NCBI GenBank assembly: GCA_002346225.1
Contig: DDYY01000025.1
Coordinates: 1 to 64,000 of the forward strand
Direction of reading: 5' to 3'
DNA from: Bacteroidetes bacterium UBA3022
Lineage (GTDB): Bacteria; Bacteroidota; Bacteroidia; Chitinophagales; BACL12
DNA length: 64,000 nucleotides
Under the pieces are notes generated by a model that was given only the letters and a program-made list of their open reading frames with translations, did not search any database and was not told where the DNA came from. Positions 8,256 to 17,572 of the stretch are shown here, piece by piece (position 1 is the stretch's first letter; every line of letters starts with the position of its first letter). The translations under genes were made by a program, and so were the position numbers.

Positions 8256-11200
8256 GCATTACCTTATCATCATAATACGCAACTTCGTATATCAACTTTC
8301 CTGTTGGGTCATAATACTTCGCTGTTCCGTGTAATTTTCCTTCCACATACACCGCTTCCATCTCCAGCTTACCATTTTCGTAATAGCGCCTGTACGGACC
8401 TTGCCTACCGCCATTGTAATAGGTAGTTAACTCCTGCAAATTACCATTTTCGTAGTACTCTGTGCGCTCGCCTTCCAGTCGGCCGTTGACATAGGTAGCC
8501 TGCTCCCACAGCTTGCCATTGGCAAAGAACTCCTTGTAATCGCCGGTCAGTGCGCCCTTGTCATAGGTAGACTGCAATGCAGGTTTCCCATTGGAATAAA
8601 AAGTCTTTACTACACCATTGCCCTGCTCAATCGGAATCATTGACAAGGTGTTGCCATCCTTATCGTGGTAACTGTAGCCCACCAGCTTGCCGAAGAAATA
8701 GTAGCGTATAGCTTGTACATTACCCGACGGGTCGGTATGGACCACATCGCCATGCCATTCATCCATGTATTTCATGCCCCGGGTATGAACGCTGCCGTTG
8801 GGATGGTAGTATATCTTCTCTCCGTGCTCTTGATTCGACATGTAGGTGGTGCTGATTTCCGGTGTTCCGTCCGAATAATATTCTGTGCCCTTGCCTTCGA
8901 GGGAGCCCAGCTGGTAATTCCTTTCAATAGATACATTCCCGTTGGGATAATACCATTTCCAGGTGCCATCGCGGTCGCCATCTACCAGTGTGCCTTCTGT
9001 CTCCAGCTTCCCATCAAATGTATACCATCTGGCTAAGCCGAATCCCGATTGATTCCTGTAGGGGATATCGGCATACAAGGCGCCGTTGTAGTGAAATTCC
9101 TGTAAAGCGGTTTGTTCTTTCAGCAGGTTGATGGTGGTGGTCAGCACGCCGGATGTATCGTAGTAACGAACCAGTGCCAGCTTGTTGTCCATGATATAAT
9201 TCTCCTCTTCTACCCTGCCTTCCACATCGTAATACACCTGCCAGCCCACCTGCACATCGTTGAGGAAATACTTCTGCTGTTTGGGTGTACCATTTCTGTA
9301 GTAGTATATCCACGTGCCGTCCTTGCCGCCATTCTTATGGTAACCCTGTGCGTACATGGCTCCATTGCTCCAGAATTCTTCATAATAGCCATCCGGTACT
9401 CCCTCCTTGTAATTCATGGTATAATCGACCTGACCGTGGGCAAAGTACTTGGTGTAGGCACCATGCAGTTCATCGTTCAGAAAATTGTTGACGCTTGCCA
9501 CGTTGCCATAGCGATCGTAATAGGTCCAGGGACCATTCTGCTGAGAACCGTTGTAGTCGCCTTCAAAGCGCCGGGTATTGTCTTCCCAGTAGGCTTTGAA
9601 AGGAAATTTGAATACGGTGCGTTTGTCCTCTACCAGCACATTGCCTTCCTTATCATAGTAGCGGTAGCCGGCAATTTCACCTGCCTTGAAATCCCATTCG
9701 TAATACAGCGAACCATCCATATCGAACTCCTGCTTCACGCCATTCATTTTTCCTGAATTGTCGTAATTGGTGAGCGCAAACACCTTCCCGTCCGGATAAT
9801 ATTCTTTGATGGCGCCTATCATTTTATCGTCCTTGTAATTGCCTTCTTCCTTCAGCATGCCATTGGGATAGTAGAGGGCATACGGACCATCGCGCAAATC
9901 ATCCTTGTACTGGAAAACACTTTTCAGCTGACCATCTGGAAAGTACTTGCGGTCTTCGCCATTGCGCATTTCATTGGCGGTAGCCACTTCCGTTTCCGGC
10001 ATACCATTCTGGTAAAACCACTTTACCGTACCCTGTATCTTGCCGTCTTCGTAGCGCAGGGAATAGACCGTATCTCCTGCCCGGGAGTATTCTACTATCA
10101 TGCCATCGTACTCACCTGCGTTGTAGGGAACAGTGCTCTTCAGTCCACCGGTGAGAAAATACTCGTTGTAATCGCTATGGAATTCCCCGTTCTTAAAAGC
10201 GCCCTTACCGGACAGTGCACCATGGCGGTAGTATTCTTCAAAAGGTCCGGAGCGCTCTCCGTTTTTCCACTCCACGGAGTTCATGAAATCGCCACCTGAA
10301 TAATAGGCGTTCCAGGTGCCCGTGCGCTCTCCCTTCGGAGAAACCGTACCCTTGATGCTGAGGGAACCATCTTCTTCATAGATGTAAATGTCACCCTCCA
10401 GCTCATTGGTTTTTTCGTTGAGGTGGCCGATAGCTTCCAGGTAGGTTCGACCGTATATATGCCCTTCTACTGTTTGCAGTTTCCCCTCCACGTACAAAGT
10501 CTTTTCCAGGTGGTAGGATGCCCAGCGTTCGGTCAACCAATCGTTGAACTCGACAATACTCGACTTACGCTTTTTCACCTCGGCTTGTATGGCAGGATTG
10601 TCGCTGTTCACGAGCAGCAGCAGCGAGAAGTCGCGGAACTTGTCTTCCTTCCAGAGCTCCTGGTAAAATGGAACATAGTATTCCATCCAGAAGCCATTAT
10701 CGTTTTTCTTATACGTTAAACTTTCGAGCATGACCTGCGCCTGTCGGATGACCGGAAAATCCATGGGCGATTGCAGCTTGTATTTGGGGTTGAGTGCCAC
10801 ACGGCTTTTCACGATGCGTTCCACTTCGTCGAAGTTATCGCCCGGACCCAGGTCTATTCCTCTTACCTCCAGTTCATTCATGTTCTGGCCGAGGAGATTA
10901 TCGAGGGTAGCCAGGAAATCCAGGGCCTGCGGTTCATCTACTGCCAGCATCAGGTAGGTATAGAAACTGAGCATGGCACGCACCACCTGTCCCTCTTCCA
11001 GCGCCAGCTTGCCCAGCATAAAATGACTGCGCGCATGGAAAGGGTTGACCTGCAATGCCATCTGTGCGTCCAGCAATCCCTGTTCATAGGAGCCTCGGTT
11101 CAGATGGGTGACCGCCCTGTTGTAATAGAGCGAGGCGTACATCGGATAGCGATCCAGTCCTTCGGAGTATTTCTCCAGTGCCAGCATGATATAATCCCTA

Positions 11201-11601
11201 TCCACCGGCTCGCCGCTCAGTCGGTCAATGCGTTGCTCGGTTCCCAGACTGTCCACCTGCCTTGCGGCCATCAGCTCCAGCGCCGTGCCCCAGTTGATGT
11301 ACTGGTCGGGCGTCAGGACTTTGTCGGGAGTAGCAGCATCCTGCAGCAAAGCAATGACTTTTTCGGGCTGATCGGAGTTGAGATAGGCATACGACAACTC
11401 TGTCAGTACCACATGGTAATTGGTGTCATTGCGTTCGATTTTCAGGTAGTTGGCAATGGCTTTCTCCATCTCACCCTGGCGCACCAGGTTGTAGCCCTCT
11501 TGCAGCAGTTCGGCAGAATTGTACTGTTCCAGTTTCGATTGTCCATGGACAAGGAAAGGAATAATCAGTGCAGGCACGAGGGCCATGAAACGTTTCATCA
11601 T
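8239..11601 (-). CDS. Giant secreted TPR and MORN/YwqK-repeat protein
   Basis: 1120 residues with a signal peptide (MMKRFMALVPALIIPFLVHGQ). Residues ~25-240 look like TPR helices (AIANYLKIERND, ASLYYNRAVTHLNRGSYEQGL). From ~380 to the end there are more than two dozen repeats of ~20-24 residues with the pattern Y-x-NG-x-(L/P)-x2-(E/x)-x2-Y-x2-G-x3-G, as in MORN and YwqK repeats (for example YYPNGMLKEEGNYKDDKM). Such repeats form long beta-hairpin stacks used as scaffolds. Databases often label them as antitoxin YwqK, but no toxin is present here. It is the first gene of the operon with the two transglutaminase-like genes, which it overlaps by 17 bp. Confidence 0.85.
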   Translation of the reverse strand: MMKRFMALVPALIIPFLVHGQSKLEQYNSAELLQEGYNLVRQGEMEKAIANYLKIERNDTNYHVVLTELSYAYLNSDQPEKVIALLQDAATPDKVLTPDQYINWGTALELMAARQVDSLGTEQRIDRLSGEPVDRDYIMLALEKYSEGLDRYPMYASLYYNRAVTHLNRGSYEQGLLDAQMALQVNPFHARSHFMLGKLALEEGQVVRAMLSFYTYLMLAVDEPQALDFLATLDNLLGQNMNELEVRGIDLGPGDNFDEVERIVKSRVALNPKYKLQSPMDFPVIRQAQVMLESLTYKKNDNGFWMEYYVPFYQELWKEDKFRDFSLLLLVNSDNPAIQAEVKKRKSSIVEFNDWLTERWASYHLEKTLYVEGKLQTVEGHIYGRTYLEAIGHLNEKTNELEGDIYIYEEDGSLSIKGTVSPKGERTGTWNAYYSGGDFMNSVEWKNGERSGPFEEYYRHGALSGKGAFKNGEFHSDYNEYFLTGGLKSTVPYNAGEYDGMIVEYSRAGDTVYSLRYEDGKIQGTVKWFYQNGMPETEVATANEMRNGEDRKYFPDGQLKSVFQYKDDLRDGPYALYYPNGMLKEEGNYKDDKMIGAIKEYYPDGKVFALTNYDNSGKMNGVKQEFDMDGSLYYEWDFKAGEIAGYRYYDKEGNVLVEDKRTVFKFPFKAYWEDNTRRFEGDYNGSQQNGPWTYYDRYGNVASVNNFLNDELHGAYTKYFAHGQVDYTMNYKEGVPDGYYEEFWSNGAMYAQGYHKNGGKDGTWIYYYRNGTPKQQKYFLNDVQVGWQVYYDVEGRVEEENYIMDNKLALVRYYDTSGVLTTTINLLKEQTALQEFHYNGALYADIPYRNQSGFGLARWYTFDGKLETEGTLVDGDRDGTWKWYYPNGNVSIERNYQLGSLEGKGTEYYSDGTPEISTTYMSNQEHGEKIYYHPNGSVHTRGMKYMDEWHGDVVHTDPSGNVQAIRYYFFGKLVGYSYHDKDGNTLSMIPIEQGNGVVKTFYSNGKPALQSTYDKGALTGDYKEFFANGKLWEQATYVNGRLEGERTEYYENGNLQELTTYYNGGRQGPYRRYYENGKLEMEAVYVEGKLHGTAKYYDPTGKLIYEVAYYDDKVMHEKKY

Positions 11602-11773
11602 CGCTTAGGTTTCGAAGGTGTTGATTGATAGGAACATAATGATAGAAATTTTTAGTCTTATTTCAACAGCGCCGAAGTAAAAACAGCCCAACACTCGCTC
11701 TTATTTTAACAGAGGCAAGTTGGTAACAATAAATTAACCGGCATCTCACAGGCTTTTCGCATTTTTGCAGGGC

Positions 11774-14602
11774 ATGAAACAACTGCTGGGCATCCTGCTT
11801 ATTTCCTGTACACTGACAGCTTTCGCTCAGAATGCCAGCCTCACGGGTGTCATTACCGATGCTGCCACAGGAGAAACCCTGCCCGGCGTCAATATCATCC
11901 TCACGGGCACCAGCTTGGGCAGCGCCACGGACCTGGATGGTCGCTATACCGTGGGCAATATCCCTCCCGGCACTTATAATATTCAGATTTCCTTCATAGG
12001 TTACGAACAACTCCTGTTTACTGGTCAGACCTTCAGTGCAGGCGAGCGCAAGCCCCTGGACGTGCAGCTCAATGCCACCTCCATCATTTTCGAAGATGCG
12101 GTGGTCATCATTGGCGAAAAACCGCTGGTAGATGTGGAAGACGCGAGTACCGGCTCTACCATGGGCAAGGAGCAGATAGAGATGGCACCCACGCGGCAAA
12201 TCCAGAACCTGCTGAATACACAGACAGGTGTGGTGCAGAGCGTTTCGGGTATCCATATCCGCGGAGGCAGGAACTACGAAACCGGATTTTATATCGATGA
12301 TGTTTCGGCACGCGACCCACTGGCAGGCACCGGATTCGGTATCGATATCGGCAGCAATGCTATTGAGAAAGTAGATGTCACCACCGGTGGTGCGGGCGTG
12401 GAATACGGCAATGCCACCTCGGGTGTAGTAAATACCACCACCCGTTCGGGCGAAGACCAGTTCGAATTCAACGCCACCTACAAGCGCGATAATTTCGGCA
12501 TCAATTCCGATACCCGCAGTAACTGGAACCAGCAGGTGATGGAAGTCGGCATGGGCGGTCCACTCGCATTCCAGAAGAAACTCACCTACTTCACTACCCT
12601 GCGCCTGAACTTCAGCGATACGTATATCCAGAATCCCGCCGACCAGCTGGTGTCATCGCTTTACCCCGACCCCATGTGGACGCCCTTTCAGGATAACCGC
12701 TGGGCGGGCATGATGAAGTTCAACTACAACATCAATCCGCGGCAGCGTCTTGCCTTCACTTACCTGCGCAGCATTACTGTCAACCAGGATTTCAACATGC
12801 TGCGCATCACGGGTAACGATGTGCCCTTCAATCCGGGTTACCAGTTCTTCTTCGACCTGCAGCCCGACAATGCCAACACCTACACCCACGACACCAACCT
12901 GGAGAGCCTGCGTTGGTTCCATACGGTGAACAATACCTTCAGCTACAACCTCACCTTCTCGCGCCTGTACGTGCGCCTGCGGGCAGATGCCAACGGCCGC
13001 GACTGGCGACCCGATGTGGTGGACACCGAATTCGACCCCGGCAGCATTGTAGAATACCCCGCTACCATCTTCAATCCCAACGACGAGATTGTGTTTGTGC
13101 AACCCGGCCCCGGACTGAGCAACAACGATGGTATCGCCTCGCTCTGGCACGACCATTATGTGCTGGAGTACACCATCAAAGCTACCGGAAGCCTCTACTC
13201 CAAAGACACCCGCAACCGCCTTTACTTCGGTGGAGAAATCAAGCCTCAGGAGATGCAGTGGATTGACATTACCCGCCCCTGGATTGGCGCCCCGGTAGAG
13301 CTTGCCAACGGGGAGTTCACCCAAAGCTACCGCCTTGGCGACCTCAGCGATGTGTGGAAAGTCAATCCCCTCATGGGCAGTCTTTTCATCAGCGATAAAC
13401 TGAAATACCTGGGACTTATTGCCGAAGCAGGTTTGCGCCTAGAATACTGGATGCCCGGTGCTTTTGTCGACAATGCCATCGCCGACCCGAATGCACCGGT
13501 GGCTGACGTTATCCGCGAAGCCTACCTCGAAGAGAGCAACGCCATCGGTGACCGCTACTTCAAGATGCGCCTGCTGCCCAAGTTCAGTGCCTCCTTCCCC
13601 GTGCGGGAAAACCAGGTACTGTTCTTCAATTACGGGCACAGCACGGTGATGCCCCACCCCAGCTTTGTGTACACCGGTCTTGATCCGTTTTACGCCGACC
13701 GCAGCACCCTGAGTTTCATCGGCAATCCCAACCTCAACCCCGAGGTGGACATCAGCTACGAGCTCGGTATCAAAAGCCAGATTACCACCAACGATGCCCT
13801 GAACCTGACGGCATTCTGGAAAGACAAATACGATTTTATCACTGCCTCCACCATTCTGCTCGAAGACGTCACCGGACGGGAAGTGAGCCGCACCATCCGC
13901 ATCAACAGCGACTACGCGAGGGTGCGGGGCGTGGAAATCACCTATATCAAACGCATCGGCAAGTGGTTCAGCGGAAACCTGAGTTTCAGCTATACGCGCG
14001 CTACCGGTCAGAGCTCCAGTGCCAATGACGTGCTGAAGGATATTTTGGCTACGGGCAACAGCGTGACCAGTGTAGAAACACCATTGGCATGGGACAGTCC
14101 CATCGACGCCAAGTTCTTTATCATCCTCACCCAGAACAATGAGAAGGGCCTTTTCGGAAAGACCTGGCTCAACCAGATGAGTCTGTATACCGAGGCCATC
14201 TACCGCACAGGCAGGCGCTATACCCCCTACACGCTCGAAGGCATAGAGCCCATCAGCGGGCGACCCATTTATGAAATCATCAGCGACCCCGAACAGCGCT
14301 TCAGTGCACTGGGCGAAGGCGCCTTCTGGATCAATGTCAATTTCCGGAAATGGTGGGAACTGGGTCCGGCGAATGTGGCCTTCACCTTTGAAGTCACGAA
14401 CCTGCTGGATGCCAACAACACAGCTATTGTGAACCCGGTTACCGGCAGGGCATGGGAACCCGGTGATCCGGTGCCCAGCGAATGGCGCGATCCTTCCTTC
14501 CTCGATCCCCGCGACCCGAGGAGCTATGGCACGCCACCCGACAACCCGGCGCGCTACTTCGAGCAACGGCATTTCATGGCGGGACTGAGCGTGCGGTTTT
14601 AG
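11774..14602 (+). CDS. TonB-dependent receptor with carboxypeptidase-like regulatory domain
   Basis: 942 residues from the ATG at 11774; an in-frame TTG lies 9 bp earlier, but the ATG gives a clean signal peptide (MKQLLGILLISCTLTAFAQ). Residues ~22-105 are a carboxypeptidase-regulatory-like beta-sandwich (SLTGVITDAATGETLPGVNI). The TonB plug follows (~120-230, with IHIRGGRNYETGFYIDDVS), then a 22-strand type barrel ending in FMAGLSVRF with a terminal Phe, as expected for outer-membrane barrel insertion. No SusD-like partner is adjacent, so this is a stand-alone receptor of unknown ligand. The gene is noticeably GC-rich compared with most of the window. Confidence 0.9.
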   Translation: MKQLLGILLISCTLTAFAQNASLTGVITDAATGETLPGVNIILTGTSLGSATDLDGRYTVGNIPPGTYNIQISFIGYEQLLFTGQTFSAGERKPLDVQLNATSIIFEDAVVIIGEKPLVDVEDASTGSTMGKEQIEMAPTRQIQNLLNTQTGVVQSVSGIHIRGGRNYETGFYIDDVSARDPLAGTGFGIDIGSNAIEKVDVTTGGAGVEYGNATSGVVNTTTRSGEDQFEFNATYKRDNFGINSDTRSNWNQQVMEVGMGGPLAFQKKLTYFTTLRLNFSDTYIQNPADQLVSSLYPDPMWTPFQDNRWAGMMKFNYNINPRQRLAFTYLRSITVNQDFNMLRITGNDVPFNPGYQFFFDLQPDNANTYTHDTNLESLRWFHTVNNTFSYNLTFSRLYVRLRADANGRDWRPDVVDTEFDPGSIVEYPATIFNPNDEIVFVQPGPGLSNNDGIASLWHDHYVLEYTIKATGSLYSKDTRNRLYFGGEIKPQEMQWIDITRPWIGAPVELANGEFTQSYRLGDLSDVWKVNPLMGSLFISDKLKYLGLIAEAGLRLEYWMPGAFVDNAIADPNAPVADVIREAYLEESNAIGDRYFKMRLLPKFSASFPVRENQVLFFNYGHSTVMPHPSFVYTGLDPFYADRSTLSFIGNPNLNPEVDISYELGIKSQITTNDALNLTAFWKDKYDFITASTILLEDVTGREVSRTIRINSDYARVRGVEITYIKRIGKWFSGNLSFSYTRATGQSSSANDVLKDILATGNSVTSVETPLAWDSPIDAKFFIILTQNNEKGLFGKTWLNQMSLYTEAIYRTGRRYTPYTLEGIEPISGRPIYEIISDPEQRFSALGEGAFWINVNFRKWWELGPANVAFTFEVTNLLDANNTAIVNPVTGRAWEPGDPVPSEWRDPSFLDPRDPRSYGTPPDNPARYFEQRHFMAGLSVRF

Positions 14603-14703
14603 GCAATAGGAGCTAACTGCAACAAAGCTGCTGCAAGTGCCGGAGGTAACTGCTGCTCCTTCAATGGATTTTTTTATATTTTTAAGGGCCTCAAAGTCCC
14701 CTG

Positions 14704-16533
14704 ATGCCCACGCCAACACATATGTCCGGCGGTACAGCAACGATCTTCTTTTCCCTGTTGCTCGTCCTGCTCCTCGCTTCCCCGGCTTACAGCCAGCAGC
14801 CCGGCGCAGCTGCACCCCAAAGGGCGGAAGTCATTTTCAAGGAGTGGATGGAGCGCATGCCTACTGCGGACCCTGCTGACAATTTGCGGCAACTGGACAG
14901 CCTCTACGCGTATTTGCAAGCTCAGAAAGACACCTGTCGCATGGCGCATGCACTTTCCTGGAGGTCGTTTATCCACGACAACACCGGCAAGCTGGATTCA
15001 GCTATGCAATGCATCAATGACGCCAGGGCTATGATGCGCGGCTGCGACAGCCTTATTTACATGTCCATTCAGGTGAACTACAGCGGCATATTGTTGACCC
15101 TGGGAGAAATCGATAAGAGCATTGCCGTATCCTCCGCTGCCATCCAGGCCTGGAACCACAGCTGGCCTTACTCGAGATCGCTGGATGGATTGTATACCAA
15201 CCTCGCTATCGGCTATGCCATGAATGGTGACCTGGAAAAAGCCATTGTCACCTTCCGCGAATAGCTGGTCAATGCCGAGCAGGAAGCTGTTTTTGAAAAC
15301 AGATTGCGGGCCATCGGCAACCTGGGATCGGCCTATGGTATTCTGCACGAAGCTACCAGGAATAAGGCCTACCTCGACAGCACAGAATACTACCTCTATG
15401 CGGCGCTGAAGTTGGAAAAAGAAGATGGAAGTCCCGAGGGCATGATCCATCAGTACTGCAACCTGGCGCGACTTGAACGCGACCTAAATCAATACAACGA
15501 TCCACTGCTCCTGCTCGACTCTGCGCAGGTGCTGGCTGTCCGGCTCAACGCCCCTTTGCATCTGCGAGATGTAGCCATTTTGCGCTCCGAATGTTTTAGG
15601 GGAATGGGACAATGGGACAGCGCCTATTACTACCTGCAGGAATACGTGATGCACAACGACTCTGTCCTCAACCAGGAGAAAGTTCGGGCATTGGTGGACA
15701 TGCAGGAGAAATACGAAAGTGAAAAAAGCGCCCGCATCATCAATGAGCTGGAGCTGGAGAAAATCACCAGTGAACTGAAAGCAGCGCGGCTGCGACGGAC
15801 CGGCTGGGGCCTGCTTGCGGGCTTCGTGCTGGTAGGTGCATTTGCCCTGGTCTTCTTTTTCCAGCGCAACCGGATTAGTAAAGAGAAAGCACGCAGTGAG
15901 GAGCTGTTACTGAATATCCTGCCGGAAGCTGTCGCTACAGAACTGAAGGCGAAGGGAGAAGCCGATGCGCAACTCATCGACCAGGCTACGGTCTTGTTTA
16001 CCGATTTCAAGGGTTTCACTTCCATCAGTGAAAGCATGAGTCCGAAGGAGCTGGTACGCGATATCCATGCCTATTTCTCCGGCTTCGACCATATCATAGA
16101 ACAATATCATATAGAAAAAATAAAAACCATTGGCGACTCCTACATGGCGGCAGGTGGCATTCCAACGCCTACAAGTACCCATGCCGCTGATGTGGCGAAC
16201 GCTGCCCTCGACATCCGCGACCTGATAGAACGCATCAAGGCGGACAAACAACAGGAAGGTGCTCCCTTCTTCGAAGTGCGGATAGGCGTGCACACCGGTC
16301 CGGTGGTGGCGGGGATAGTGGGTGTGAAGAAATTCGCTTACGACATCTGGGGCGATACCGTCAATATCGCCTCGCGCATGGAATCGGGCGGCGTGGCCGG
16401 AAAGGTCAATATCAGTCAGGCTACCTACGATATACTGCAACACGACACCCGCTTTGTTTTTGAAGACCGGGGCATGGTAACCGTGAAGGGCGACAAGCAA
16501 TGGAAAATGTGGCTGGTGGAAAGAGCCGGCTGA
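14704..16533 (+). pseudogene. TPR and class III adenylate cyclase, interrupted by an in-frame TAG
   Basis: One continuous reading frame of 610 codons is broken only by TAG at 15262-15264 (codon 187). Before it lie a signal peptide and TPR-like helices. After it come more TPR helices, a membrane segment (~366-386, GLLAGFVLVGAFALVFFF) and a class III nucleotide cyclase domain. That domain has LFTDFKGFT (metal Asp near 434), IKTIGDSYM and DIWGDTVNIASRME. Lys in IKTIGD and Asp in DIWGD are the adenine-specifying residues, so an adenylate cyclase sensing an external signal is expected. The stop could be a real nonsense mutation, a sequencing error or a recoded codon. The C-terminal part from about 15304 could also be made alone. 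Confidence 0.8.
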
Positions 16534-16633
16534 GGATGGGGAAGCCAACCATCAGCAGGACCGCGAATCTTTGCCGTTCCTGTATGGAAATGCTGTTTCC
16601 TGTGCATCTTTAGGACAAGTAATTGCTTGAATC

Positions 16634-17311
16634 ATGATGATGAACTACCTCCTCCTCTGGTGCGTCACTGCCCTGTTGCCGGAACCTGCTCCTGGAACCG
16701 TCCGCGATATAGATGGCAATATATACCATACCGTCACCATTGGCGATCAGGTATGGCTGCAGGAAAATCTCGTCGTTACGCATTACGCCAACGGCGATCC
16801 TATCCCCCACATCACGAACGACTCGGCATGGACCGCAGCCACCGAAGGGGCTTTTTGTTACTACCGCAATGATACCACCGATGCAGCTGTCAACGGACTG
16901 CTCTACAATGCTTTTGTCCTGGCGGATTCCCGGGGTATCGCTCCTCCCGGTTATCGTGTGGCCACCAACGAGGACTGGCAGCAATTGTGCGCATACATGG
17001 GCGCAGACACGAGTACCCGTCAGCCGGGAACCACACTGGAAGTTAAACCACCTCAACCATATGATGGCACACCAATGGTTTTCTACCTCATGGGTGAGGA
17101 ATCTCCTTTTAAAGGAATCAAAGTTGGCCTGCGTATGGCAGACAGTCGTTTTGGCGGAAGAGATTATCAATGCTACTGGTGGAGCGCCTCCACCTACTCT
17201 TCCAACAGCGCCTATGCCGTGATGCATTCCAATATGTACGTCGGTACCTGGTTCTATCCCATCACCGTCCTCAAAACGGTAGGCCTCCCCATCCGCTGCA
17301 TCAAAGAGTAG
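16634..17311 (+). CDS. FISUMP-domain secreted protein
   Basis: 225 residues. A short hydrophobic N terminus (MMMNYLLLWCVTALLP) is followed by a region typical of the Fibrobacter succinogenes major paralogous (FISUMP) domain: VRDIDGNIYHTVTIGDQVWLQENL, GYRVATNEDWQQL, YWWSASTY and LPIRCIKE at the very end. FISUMP proteins are surface or secreted proteins common in Bacteroidota and Fibrobacteres; their function is not known. Three consecutive ATG codons (16634, 16637, 16640) are possible starts. The gene follows the broken cyclase by 100 bp and is probably independent. Confidence 0.8.
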   Translation: MMMNYLLLWCVTALLPEPAPGTVRDIDGNIYHTVTIGDQVWLQENLVVTHYANGDPIPHITNDSAWTAATEGAFCYYRNDTTDAAVNGLLYNAFVLADSRGIAPPGYRVATNEDWQQLCAYMGADTSTRQPGTTLEVKPPQPYDGTPMVFYLMGEESPFKGIKVGLRMADSRFGGRDYQCYWWSASTYSSNSAYAVMHSNMYVGTWFYPITVLKTVGLPIRCIKE

Positions 17312-17382
17312 TACCCTGGCCTTCGGACAGAGGCGGGGTATTAAGTGTAACTTTGGGTGGGTTTTAGGTTATAGGTCTTAAG

Positions 17383-17400
17383 TCCCGATAGCTATCGGGA
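17383..17400. repeat. 18-bp palindrome, copy 1
   Basis: TCCCGATAGCTATCGGGA, identical to its own reverse complement. One of five copies seen in this window (also 17495-17512, 20053-20070, 22097-22114 with C/G outer bases, and 22195-22212). Confidence 0.9.
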
Positions 17401-17494
17401 TTAGTTAAAGGTTATGGGTTTTAGGTAGTAAACAAGGAAGCTAATAACTATCCGATTCAGCCCCTACTCCATACCAACTGCCACCTACAACTAA

Positions 17495-17512
17495 TCCCGA
17501 TAGCTATCGGGA
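17495..17512. repeat. 18-bp palindrome, copy 2
   Basis: TCCCGATAGCTATCGGGA, 61 bp before the helicase start codon. Its flanks are the inverted match of the flanks of copy 1. Confidence 0.9.
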
Positions 17513-17572
17513 CTTACAACTTACAACTTAAAACTTGCAACCTAGAACTTACAACCTACAACCTACAAAACT

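Larger units (their letters stand above)
17348..17572. repeat. Inverted 28-bp repeat with TG-rich and CA-rich degenerate arms
   Basis: Two copies of a 28-bp sequence in opposite orientation (17379-17406 and 17489-17516) each contain the palindrome TCCCGATAGCTATCGGGA. The left side is rich in units like GGTTTTAGGTTA, and the right side in units like CTTACAACCTACAA, which is roughly the complement of the left. The block fills most of the space before the helicase gene and ends directly at its ATG. Confidence 0.75.

Noticed and set aside
8239..11601. Reading the YwqK-like repeats as an antitoxin of a toxin-antitoxin system
   Set aside because: The label comes from repeat similarity only; the protein is exported and giant, and no toxin-like gene is adjacent.
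13439..14815. 458-codon open frame on the minus strand
   Set aside because: Antisense to the TonB receptor barrel in GC-rich DNA, where long shadow frames are expected.
17511..17572. CA-rich tandem units as a CRISPR array
   Set aside because: Units are short (7-15 bp), degenerate and without unique spacers, and no cas genes are present.
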